DNA from: Streptomyces sp. NRRL S-350
GTDB lineage: Bacteria; Actinomycetota; Actinomycetes; Streptomycetales; Streptomycetaceae
Reading direction: 5' to 3'
Assembly (NCBI RefSeq): GCF_000719705.1
Contig: NZ_JOHO01000026.1
Span: 1-64,000 of the forward strand
DNA: 64,000 nucleotides
Below are positions 54,557-61,775 of this stretch, in pieces. The notes under the pieces were generated by a model, which saw only the letters and a program-made list of their open reading frames with translations, had not been told where the DNA came from and ran no database searches. The first letter of the stretch is position 1; each line of letters begins with the position of its first letter. A program made the position numbers and the translations under genes.

Positions 54557-55237
54557 ATGACCGATTCCGACGGCAGGCCCGACCGGGGCCCCGCCGCCCC
54601 CGACGGGGAACCCGAGTACGCGGACCGCGTGTACCGCTCCGTTCCCGGCGTGATCTCCGGAGTGCTCCTGCTGGCCGTCGCCGCCTGGCTGATCGGCGAC
54701 GCGGCGGTGACCGGGACCGGGAAGACCCCCTACGTCTCGCTCGCCGCGGTGCCGGTGTTCGCCTTCCCGGTGATCGCCTACACGCTGCGCCCGGAGGTAC
54801 GGGCCGGCCGCGGCCGGCTGGTGGTGCGCAATCCGTGGCGGACCATCGTCGCGCCGTGGGCCTCGGTGGAGGGGCTGCGCGCCGGCTACTCGGTCGAACT
54901 GTTCGCCGGCGGCCGCAAGTACCAGGTGTGGGCGGTGCCCGTCTCGCTGCGCCAGCGCAAGCGCGCCGCCCGCGCGCAGGGCCGCGGCAGCGCCGAGCAC
55001 GCCTCCCGGACGGGCCTGGGGCCGGGCCTCGCCGCCCGTACCAACCCGGTCGTCCAGGGCTCGTCCGACCCGACCCGCGCCTGGTCCGACCAGGTCACCG
55101 ACGTGCTGCAGGGGATGGCCGAGCGCAACGCCGCCCGCCCCGACGCGGCCGGCCCGGTCGTGGTGCGCTGGTGCTGGTGGGTGATCGCCCCCACCCTGGT
55201 GGGCCTGATCGCGCTGATCACGGTCATCGCGGTCTGA
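54557..55237 (+). CDS. PH-domain (bPH) membrane protein
   Basis: 226 residues, ATG at 54557. Two N-terminal helices (about 30-52 and 58-78), then a bacterial PH-like domain (LRPEVRAGRGRLVVRNPWRTIVAPWASVEGLRAGYSVELF, seen as strands), a basic disordered loop and a C-terminal helix (VVVRWCWWVIAPTLVGLIAL). The role is unknown. CAGAAT at 54544-54549 lies seven bases before the ATG, suggesting leaderless expression. It is divergent from deoC, with the operator between them. Confidence 0.78.
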   Translation: MTDSDGRPDRGPAAPDGEPEYADRVYRSVPGVISGVLLLAVAAWLIGDAAVTGTGKTPYVSLAAVPVFAFPVIAYTLRPEVRAGRGRLVVRNPWRTIVAPWASVEGLRAGYSVELFAGGRKYQVWAVPVSLRQRKRAARAQGRGSAEHASRTGLGPGLAARTNPVVQGSSDPTRAWSDQVTDVLQGMAERNAARPDAAGPVVVRWCWWVIAPTLVGLIALITVIAV

Positions 55238-55250
55238 CGCCGCCCGACGA

Positions 55251-55293
55251 CGCGCGAGGGCCCGCCGGTTCGCCGCCGGCGGGCCCTCGCGCG
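55251..55293. terminator. 18-bp perfect-stem bidirectional terminator
   Basis: Arms 55251-55268 and 55276-55293 around loop TTCGCCG, between the convergent PH-domain and phosphomutase genes. Confidence 0.9.
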
Positions 55294-55307
55294 TTGCTGG
55301 GCGGGGG

Positions 55308-57032
55308 TCAGACGGTGATGCCGGCCGCCGCGGCGAGGTCCTGCTTGACGGTGGCGAGGAGGGCGGCGGCCCGGTCGCGGGTGGCGGCCAGGTCGGCTGC
55401 GGAGGCGACCGGGAGAACGACCTCCAGGTAGCACTTGAGCTTGGGCTCGGTGCCGGAGGGGCGGACCACGATGCGGGCCGAGCGGACGCCCTCGCCCGCC
55501 AGGTAGTACCGCAGGCCGTCGGTGGGCGGCAGGTCGTCGGAGCCGGCCGCGAGGTCGTCGGCGCGGGTGACGGCCAGGCCGGCCAGGACGGTCGGCGGCT
55601 GCTCGCGCAGGCGGCGCATGGCGTCGCCGATCAGCGAGAGGTCCTGGACCCGGACGGAGAGCTGGTCGGTGGCGTGCAGGCCGTGCTCCAGCGCCAGGTC
55701 GTCCAGCAGGTCGGACAGGGTGCGGCCGGACCGCTTGAGGGTGGCGGCGAGCTCGGCGACCAGCAGGGCGGCGGTGATGCCGTCCTTGTCCCGGACGCCC
55801 TGCGGGTCGACGCAGTAGCCGAGCGCCTCCTCGTAGCCGTAGCGCAGGCCGTCGGCGCGGGAGATCCACTTGAAGCCGGTCAGCGTCTCGGCGTAGCCCA
55901 GGCCCGCCGCCTCGGCGATCCGGCCCAGCAGCGTCGCGGAGACGATGGTGGTGGCGAAGGTGCCCTCGGCCTTCTTCGCGACCAGGGCGGAGCCGAGCAG
56001 GGCGCCGACCTCGTCGCCGCGCAGCATCCGCCAGCCCGAGCTGCCGTTGCCGCTGCCGACCGCGTTGCCGTTGGTGGGGACGGCCACCGCGCAGCGGTCG
56101 GCGTCCGGGTCGTTGGCGATCACGATGTCGGGGCCGACCGCGGCGGCGGTGCGGAAGGCGAGGTCCATCGCCCCCGGCTCCTCCGGGTTGGGGAAGGCCA
56201 CGGTCGGGAAGTCCGGGTCCGGCTCGGCCTGTTCGGCGACCACGGTCGGCGCGGGGAAGCCGGCCCGGCGGAAGGCGGCGACGAGGGTGTCGCGGCCGAC
56301 GCCGTGCATCGGGGTGTAGACGACGTCGAGCTCGCGCGGGGTGTGCTCGTCGACGATGGAGACGGCCCGGGCCAGGTAGGCGTCGACGACGTCCTCGCCG
56401 AGCACCTCCCAGCCGTCCTCGGCGCGCGGGACCTCCGCCAGCGAGGCGATCGCGTCGATCTCGGCGGCGATCCCGGCGTCGGCCGGCGGGACGATCTGCG
56501 AGCCGTCGCCCAGATAGACCTTGTAGCCGTTGTCCTGCGGCGGGTTGTGGCTGGCGGTGACGGTGACGCCGGCGGCCGCGCCCAGGTGGCGGACGGCGAA
56601 CGCGAGCACCGGCGTGGGCAGCGGGCGGGGCAGCAGGGCGGCGCGCAGGCCGGCGCCGACCACCACGGCGGCGGTGTCGCGGGCGAAGTCGTACGACTTG
56701 TGCCGGGCGTCGTAGCCGATGACGACCAGGTCGCCCAGGCCCTGCTTCCGGACGTACGCGACCAGGCCGGCGGCGGCCCGGATCACCACGGCGCGGTTCA
56801 TCCGCATCGGGCCGGCGCCGAGTTCGCCGCGCAGGCCGGCGGTGCCGAACTGGAGGCGGTCGGAGAAGCGCTCGGCGAGCTCCGCCCAGGCGGTCTTGCT
56901 GTCCGATTCGGCGTCCGGGCCCTCGGCCCGGGCCAGCAGGGCGGTGAGCTCCTCGCGGGTCTGCGGGTCGGGGTCCTCGGCCAGCCAGGCCCTGGCCCGG
57001 GTGAGGAGGTCGGTGGTGGGTGCCTGCGTCAT
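55308..57032 (-). CDS. Phosphomannomutase/phosphoglucomutase family enzyme, candidate phosphopentomutase
   Basis: 574 residues, ATG at 57032 with AAGGAG upstream. Alpha-D-phosphohexomutase superfamily: phospho-Ser loop VTASHNPPQDNGYKVY, metal loop IANDPDADRCAV, sugar-binding GYEEALGYCVDP, and phosphate-binding RPSGTEPKLKCYLEV. Members of this length (phosphoglucomutase-2-like) can act on ribose-1-P and deoxyribose-1-P. Position between pnp and deoC makes a phosphopentomutase role attractive, as it would link the phosphorylases to DeoC. That is inference; no operator palindrome was seen at its own promoter. Confidence 0.88.
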   Translation of the reverse strand: MTQAPTTDLLTRARAWLAEDPDPQTREELTALLARAEGPDAESDSKTAWAELAERFSDRLQFGTAGLRGELGAGPMRMNRAVVIRAAAGLVAYVRKQGLGDLVVIGYDARHKSYDFARDTAAVVVGAGLRAALLPRPLPTPVLAFAVRHLGAAAGVTVTASHNPPQDNGYKVYLGDGSQIVPPADAGIAAEIDAIASLAEVPRAEDGWEVLGEDVVDAYLARAVSIVDEHTPRELDVVYTPMHGVGRDTLVAAFRRAGFPAPTVVAEQAEPDPDFPTVAFPNPEEPGAMDLAFRTAAAVGPDIVIANDPDADRCAVAVPTNGNAVGSGNGSSGWRMLRGDEVGALLGSALVAKKAEGTFATTIVSATLLGRIAEAAGLGYAETLTGFKWISRADGLRYGYEEALGYCVDPQGVRDKDGITAALLVAELAATLKRSGRTLSDLLDDLALEHGLHATDQLSVRVQDLSLIGDAMRRLREQPPTVLAGLAVTRADDLAAGSDDLPPTDGLRYYLAGEGVRSARIVVRPSGTEPKLKCYLEVVLPVASAADLAATRDRAAALLATVKQDLAAAAGITV

Positions 57033-57400
57033 CCCAACTCCTTGCGTGGTTGCCCCGGGTACGGGTCAGGGCGTCTGGACGGGTGGTTCTCACTGTGTCG
57101 CCTCGGCGGCGTCGTGGCGTTGCCGAGGCGTGCCGCCGGGCCGGCGGGGGGTCGGGTCCGCGGAGCCGGTGGGCGGCCGCGGGCCGGGACCGCCGCCCCG
57201 GCCGGCGATCCTCGTGGGCGGCCGGCCGTGGAGCGGACGCGTCCGCTCGGGAGGGAGGGCGGCCGGGGCTCCGGGCGCGGTGCGGTCAAGGCTGCCGGCT
57301 CCGTCCCGAGGCGGTGGGCGGCACGCGGACGGGGCCCGCGGGCGGGTGTGATCAGCGGATCACTGTTTCCCGCGGGCCCCGTCGCTCATGCGTGTGGGCG
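57033..57400. other. 368-bp intergenic region between phosphomutase and pnp
   Basis: Contains the phosphomutase Shine-Dalgarno and presumably its promoter at the low-coordinate end, and the pnp terminator at 57328-57383. No gene or further motif seen in between. Confidence 0.5.
57328..57383 (-). terminator. Nested hairpin terminator of pnp
   Basis: Outer 15-bp perfect stem (57328-57342 with 57369-57383) encloses a second perfect hairpin GTGATC-AGCG-GATCAC (57348-57363). 18 bp after the pnp stop. Confidence 0.8.
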
Positions 57401-58222
57401 TCAGATCCGTTCGAGGACCTTCGCCAGCAGCTCGCCCATGCGCTCGGCGGAGGCCTTGCCGGCCTCCAGCACCTCGGCGTGGTTGAGCGGCTCGCCGGTG
57501 ATGCCGGCGGCCAGGTTGGTGACCAGGGAGATGCCCAGCACCTCGGCGCCGGCCTCGCGGGCGGCGATGGCCTCCAGGGTGGTGGACATGCCGACCAGCT
57601 CGCCGCCGATCACCCGGGCCATGTTGACCTCGGCCGGGGTCTCGTAGTGCGGGCCGCGGAACTGCACGTAGACGGCCTCGTCCAGGGACGGATCCACCTC
57701 GCGGCAGAGCGCGCGCAGGCGCTTGGAGTAGAGGTCGGTGAGGTCGACGAAGTTGGCGCCGACGATCGGGGAGTCCGCGGTCAGGTTGATGTGGTCGCTG
57801 ATCAGGACCGGCTGGCCCGGGGTCCAGCCCTGGCGCAGGCCGCCGCAGCCGTTGGTCAGCACGATGATGCCGCAGCCGGCCGCGGCGGCGGTGCGCACGC
57901 CGTGGACGACGGTCGCCACGCCGTGGCCCTCGTAGTAGTGGTTGCGGCCGAGGAAGATCAGGGCGCGCTTGTCGCCGATCTTCACCGAGCGGATCGTGCC
58001 GGCGTGGCCGGCGACGGCGGGGGCGGGGAAGCCGGGCAGGTCGGTGACCGGGAACTCGGCCACGGTCTCGCCCAGGGCGTCGGCGGCCGGCACCCAGCCG
58101 GAGCCCATCACCAGGGCGACGTCGTGCCGCTCGGCACCGGTCAGCTCGCGCAGGCGCTCGGCGGCGGCCTGGGCGGCGGCGTAGGGGTCGGCGGAGACGA
58201 CCGACTGAGGAGAAGCGTTCAC
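57401..58222 (-). CDS. Purine nucleoside phosphorylase (trimeric type)
   Basis: 273 residues, GTG at 58222. It phosphorolyses (deoxy)inosine and (deoxy)guanosine. Motifs: [16 protein letters not shown], phosphate-site [13 protein letters not shown], base-site VLTNGCGGL, and [17 protein letters not shown], then [16 protein letters not shown] with the purine-contact Met and C-terminal NHAEVLEAG carrying the catalytic Asn. It acts downstream of adenosine deaminase. TATCCT (58235-58230, minus strand) ends seven bases before the GTG, suggesting a leaderless mRNA. The perfect operator at 58248-58259 then covers the -35 region. Confidence 0.93.
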   Translation of the reverse strand: MNASPQSVVSADPYAAAQAAAERLRELTGAERHDVALVMGSGWVPAADALGETVAEFPVTDLPGFPAPAVAGHAGTIRSVKIGDKRALIFLGRNHYYEGHGVATVVHGVRTAAAAGCGIIVLTNGCGGLRQGWTPGQPVLISDHINLTADSPIVGANFVDLTDLYSKRLRALCREVDPSLDEAVYVQFRGPHYETPAEVNMARVIGGELVGMSTTLEAIAAREAGAEVLGISLVTNLAAGITGEPLNHAEVLEAGKASAERMGELLAKVLERI

Positions 58223-58247
58223 GGGTCCGAGGATAGACGGGAATCGG

Positions 58248-58259
58248 CTACGCGCGTAG
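58248..58259. promoter_or_regulatory. Candidate nucleoside-regulon operator, site 6 (pnp)
   Basis: Perfect CTACGCGCGTAG, 25 bp upstream of the pnp start codon and about 12 bp upstream of the -10-like TATCCT, i.e. over the -35 region. Confidence 0.78.
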
Positions 58260-58444
58260 AAAATCGGGCGCGGCATGCCGGAATCGTTACCCGGTTGACC
58301 CGAAAGCACAGCTCGGTGGCGCTTTTCGGGTGACCCGGCTCGTCGTTTTCCACACATTCGGAGCCTCGCGCCTCCCGCCCGTCCCGGGTACCCGCACCGC
58401 GTGCGGGCCCGCCGCCGGTCGGGCGTCCGGTCCGGCGGCCGGCC

Positions 58445-58486
58445 GGGCGGGCAGCCGGGCGGGCAGCCGGGCGGTCGGTCGGTCGG
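58445..58486. repeat. Tandem repeats immediately after the gamma-glutamylcyclotransferase stop codon
   Basis: GGGCGGGCAGCC twice (58445-58456, 58457-58468), a partial third copy, then TCGG three times; the minus-strand stop is at 58490-58492. Confidence 0.8.
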
Positions 58487-58489
58487 GTG

Positions 58490-58927
58490 TCAGCAGGGAC
58501 GGCGGCGCAGGTCCATGACGTAGTCGTGCGGGGCGCCGGCGCTCTCGGCCGCGTCGGCGATCAGGCCGAGGTAGCGGGCCGCGGGCAGGCCGCCCTCGTA
58601 GTCGTTCAGCACGTACGTCCAGACCGAGATGGAGCCGTCCAGGGTCTGCGCGCGCAGCTTGATCTTGCGGTAGATGCCGAGCTGGACGCCCTCCCAGCGG
58701 TCCAGGCCGTCCTCGTCCATCGGCGAGACGTCGTACAGCGAGACGAAGACCTGGTCCTTCTCGTCCTCGACGACGGTGGCCAGCGAGCCCTCCCAGCCGA
58801 GCTGCTCGCCACCGAAGGTGAGCCGCCAGCCGTCCAGCCACCCCGTACCGCGCAGCGGGGAGTGCGGGGCGCGGCGGGTCATCTGCCGGGCATCGAGGTT
58901 GGTGGCATACGCGGCGTAAAGGGGCAT
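58490..58927 (-). CDS. Gamma-glutamylcyclotransferase-like protein
   Basis: 145 residues, ATG at 58927. N-terminal MPLYAAYATNLDARQM is the substrate-binding loop typical of the GGCT/AIG2-like fold, and GWRLTFGGEQLGWEGSLATVVED with VFVSLYDVSPMDEDGLDRWEG contains the acidic residues of the family. The C-terminal Cys and RRRPC tail are short. The substrate is not established; family enzymes act on gamma-glutamyl amines or dipeptides. TACGCT ends seven bases before the ATG with no Shine-Dalgarno, so it may be leaderless. It is divergent from the flavoprotein gene. Confidence 0.82.
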   Translation of the reverse strand: MPLYAAYATNLDARQMTRRAPHSPLRGTGWLDGWRLTFGGEQLGWEGSLATVVEDEKDQVFVSLYDVSPMDEDGLDRWEGVQLGIYRKIKLRAQTLDGSISVWTYVLNDYEGGLPAARYLGLIADAAESAGAPHDYVMDLRRRPC

Positions 58928-59043
58928 GGGGGCCAGCGTAGCCGGGCGGCGGGTGGCGGGAGTTCGGAGCCCGCCCCCGGATTTCGCACACGAGCGCGGA
59001 CCCCGGCGTGGCGGCGCTCCCGGCGTGCGGGACAATGGGGAGC

Positions 59044-60489
59044 GTGACTCGGATCGTGATCATCGGTGGCGGACCCGGCGGCTACGAGGCGGCCCTGGTC
59101 GCCGCACAGCTCGGCGCGGAGGTGACCGTCGTCGACCGCGACGGTCTTGGCGGATCGGCGGTGCTCACGGACTGCGTTCCGTCGAAGACCCTGATCGCGA
59201 CCGCGGAGGTGATGACGACCTTCGACAGCTCCTACGAGGAACTGGGCATCCTGGTCGCGGACGACACCCCGCCGAACGAGCAGGCCGCCCGCGTCATCGG
59301 CGTGGACCTGGGCAAGGTCAACCGACGGGTGAAGCGGCTCGCGATCGCGCAGTCCCACGACATCACCCAGTCCGTCACCCGGGCCGGCGTCACCGTGCTG
59401 CGCGGCCGCGGCCGGCTCGGCAGCGGCGGGCAGGCCGCGGACGGCTCCCGCGAGGTCCTGGTGGACGCCCCCGACGGCACCGTCCAGTCGCTGCGCGCCG
59501 ACGCGGTGCTGATCGCCACCGGCGCCCACCCGCGCGAACTGCCGGACGCCCAGCCGGACGGCGAGCGGATCCTGACCTGGACCCAGGTGTACGACCTGGA
59601 GGAGCTGCCCCGCGAGCTGATCGTGGTCGGCTCCGGCGTGACCGGCGCCGAGTTCGCCGGCGCGTACCAGGCGATCGGCTCCAAGGTCACCCTGGTCTCC
59701 TCGCGCGACCGGGTGCTGCCGGGCGAGGACCCGGACGCGGCCGAGGTGCTGGAGGACGTCTTCCGCCGCCGCGGCATGAACGTGATGGGCCGCTCGCGCG
59801 CCGAGAGCGTCAAGCGGATCGGCGACCGGGTCGAGGTGACCCTGGCGGACGGCAAGGTGATCGAGGGCTCGCACTGCCTGATGGCGGTCGGCTCGATCCC
59901 CAACACCGCCGAGATGGGCCTGGAGGAGGCCGGGGTCAAGCTCAACGACTGGGGCCAGATCCAGGTCGACCGGGTCTCCCGCACCACCGCCCCGGGCGTC
60001 TACGCGGCGGGCGACTGCACCGGCGTCTTCATGCTCGCCTCGGTGGCGGCCATGCAGGGCCGGATCGCGATGTACCACGCCCTCGGCGACGCGGTGCAGC
60101 CGCTGAACCTCAAGACCGTGGCCTCCAACGTCTTCACCGACCCGGAGATCGCCACCGTCGGCTACACCGCGGCCGACGTGGAGTGCGGCAAGATGGACGC
60201 CGTCGTGGTCAAGCTCCCGCTGCGCGGCAACCCGCGGGCGAAGATGCAGGGCATCCGGGACGGCTTCGTGAAGCTGTTCTGCCGCCCGGGCACCGGCATC
60301 GTGGTCGGCGGCGTGGTCGTCGCCCCGCGCGCCAGCGAACTGATCCACCCCATCTCGCTCGCGGTGGACGCCAATCTGACGGTCGAACAGGTGGCCAGCG
60401 CCTTCACCGTCTACCCGTCCGTCTCGGGTTCGACCGCCGAGGCGGCCCGGCAGCTGCACATCCGCAAGCGGGCCGACGGCGAATCCTGA
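59044..60489 (+). CDS. NAD(P)H-quinone dehydrogenase of the LpdA type (flavoprotein disulfide reductase family)
   Basis: 481 residues, GTG at 59044; GACAAT ends seven bases upstream. Two-dinucleotide-binding fold: FAD motif RIVIIGGGPGGYEAAL, NAD motif LIVVGSGVTGAEFA, FAD-binding VYAAGDCTGVFML, and the dimerisation domain. The redox-active CxxxxC of lipoamide dehydrogenases is replaced by GGSAVLTDCVPSKT with only one Cys, and the C-terminal His-Glu dyad is not evident (SELIHPISLAVDANLT). These are the features that set Mycobacterium LpdA (a quinone reductase) apart from true Lpd. It is followed by the DeoR-family gene after 200 bp. Confidence 0.88.
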   Translation: MTRIVIIGGGPGGYEAALVAAQLGAEVTVVDRDGLGGSAVLTDCVPSKTLIATAEVMTTFDSSYEELGILVADDTPPNEQAARVIGVDLGKVNRRVKRLAIAQSHDITQSVTRAGVTVLRGRGRLGSGGQAADGSREVLVDAPDGTVQSLRADAVLIATGAHPRELPDAQPDGERILTWTQVYDLEELPRELIVVGSGVTGAEFAGAYQAIGSKVTLVSSRDRVLPGEDPDAAEVLEDVFRRRGMNVMGRSRAESVKRIGDRVEVTLADGKVIEGSHCLMAVGSIPNTAEMGLEEAGVKLNDWGQIQVDRVSRTTAPGVYAAGDCTGVFMLASVAAMQGRIAMYHALGDAVQPLNLKTVASNVFTDPEIATVGYTAADVECGKMDAVVVKLPLRGNPRAKMQGIRDGFVKLFCRPGTGIVVGGVVVAPRASELIHPISLAVDANLTVEQVASAFTVYPSVSGSTAEAARQLHIRKRADGES

Positions 60490-60600
60490 GCGCCCGGCGC
60501 GCAGTTGAGGGGCGGCTGCCGGTCGGCGGCCGCCCCTCGCGCGCACGGGCCCTCACCCGGACGGCGGGCGCAGTTCCGGGCTATTGACGGCGCGTATTGT

Positions 60601-60684
60601 ACGGTCACGCGCCGCTCGTGCGTGAGCAATTCCCGCTACTAGCTGGAAACGCCTGAAAGCAGACGGTCACGCAGGTTACGGTCG
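60601..60684. promoter_or_regulatory. Direct repeats upstream of the DeoR-family gene
   Basis: ACGGTCACGC at 60601-60610 and 60663-60672, plus ACGGTC at 60679-60684, six bases before the start codon. TTGACG at 60584-60589 is a -35 candidate. A possible autoregulatory array. Confidence 0.4.
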
Positions 60685-60689
60685 GTTCT

Positions 60690-61679
60690 GTGTTTGCAGC
60701 AGAACGTCGCCAGTTGATCCTCGAAATGGTGCGCGCCAACGGAGCGGTCTCGCTCCGGGAGTTGGCCCGCGTCGTCCAGACCTCCGAAGTGACCGTGCGT
60801 CGTGACGTGCGCGCCCTGGAGGCAGAAGGGCTCCTCGACCGCCGGCACGGCGGCGCGGTGCTCCCCGGCGGCTTCAGCCGCGAACCCGGTTACCCGCAGA
60901 AGACCCACTTGGCCGCGGCGGAGAAGAGCGCCATCGCGGACCTCGCCGCCGCCCTCGTGGAGGAGGGCGACGCGGTCGTGGTCGGCGCCGGGACCACCAC
61001 CCAGGAGCTGGCCCGCCGGCTGGCCCGGGTGCCCGGCCTGACCGTCGTCACCAACTCGCTGCTGGTCGCCCAGGCGCTGGCGCACGCCAACCGGGTCGAG
61101 GTGGTGATGACCGGCGGCACCCTGCGCGGGTCCAACTACGCGCTGGTGGGCAGCGGCGCCGAGCAGTCGCTGCAGGGGTTGCGGGTCACCAAGGCCTTCA
61201 TCTCCGGCAGCGGACTGACCGCCGAACGCGGCCTGTCGACCGCGAACATGCTGTCCGCGAGCGTGGACCGGGCACTGGTGCAGTCGGCCGCCGAGGTCAT
61301 CGTCCTCGCCGACCACACCAAGCTCGGCACGGACAGCATGTTCCCGACCGTCGCCACCGAGACCATCACCCGGCTGGTCACCGACGAGCAGGCCACCGCG
61401 GACGACGCCACCGCCCGGGAGCTGGACGCGCTCGCCGACTGCGGGGTGCAGATCGACCTGGCGCCGCTCGGCGCGGCCCCCAGCGGCGACGCCCCGGTGC
61501 ACGGCACCGGCAGCGGCCCGGTGCACCAGACCCAGCCCGGCCCGATGGGCCGCCGCACCGCACCGCCCCCCGGCGGCGCCCCGCTGCCCGGCCAGCGCCG
61601 CCCCGGGGCGCACGGCGGCCCGGGCGGCCCCGGGATGCCCGTCCGGCTGGCCGAGCTGGGCCTGCAGCGGGGGCGCTGA
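60690..61679 (+). CDS. DeoR/GlpR-family transcriptional regulator
   Basis: 329 residues, GTG at 60690. N-terminal DeoR winged helix (about 1-57: ERRQLILEMVRANGAV, SLRELARVVQTSEVTVRRDVRALE, GLLDRRHGGAVLP), then a DeoRC sugar-phosphate sensor domain with GAGTTTQELARRL, VVTNSLLVAQAL, VMTGGTLRGSNYALVG and LADHTKLG. The last ~70 residues are a Gly/Pro-rich disordered tail, unusual for the family. Effectors are typically phosphorylated sugars, and deoxyribose- or ribose-phosphates would suit the neighbouring deo genes. Hence it is the best in-window candidate for the palindrome-binding regulator, though unproven. Confidence 0.9.
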   Translation: MFAAERRQLILEMVRANGAVSLRELARVVQTSEVTVRRDVRALEAEGLLDRRHGGAVLPGGFSREPGYPQKTHLAAAEKSAIADLAAALVEEGDAVVVGAGTTTQELARRLARVPGLTVVTNSLLVAQALAHANRVEVVMTGGTLRGSNYALVGSGAEQSLQGLRVTKAFISGSGLTAERGLSTANMLSASVDRALVQSAAEVIVLADHTKLGTDSMFPTVATETITRLVTDEQATADDATARELDALADCGVQIDLAPLGAAPSGDAPVHGTGSGPVHQTQPGPMGRRTAPPPGGAPLPGQRRPGAHGGPGGPGMPVRLAELGLQRGR

Positions 61680-61718
61680 GCAGCCGCCGCCACGGCCCGC
61701 ACCCGGCCGGTACGAAAG

Positions 61719-61758
61719 CGACCGGTCCGCACACCCCGAAGGGCGTACGGACCGGTCG
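61719..61758. terminator. Bidirectional terminator between deoR-like and accA2
   Basis: CGACCGGTCCG (61719-61729) and CGGACCGGTCG (61748-61758) pair perfectly; convergent genes on both sides. Confidence 0.75.
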
Positions 61759-61775
61759 GGGCCCGACGGGGCGGG

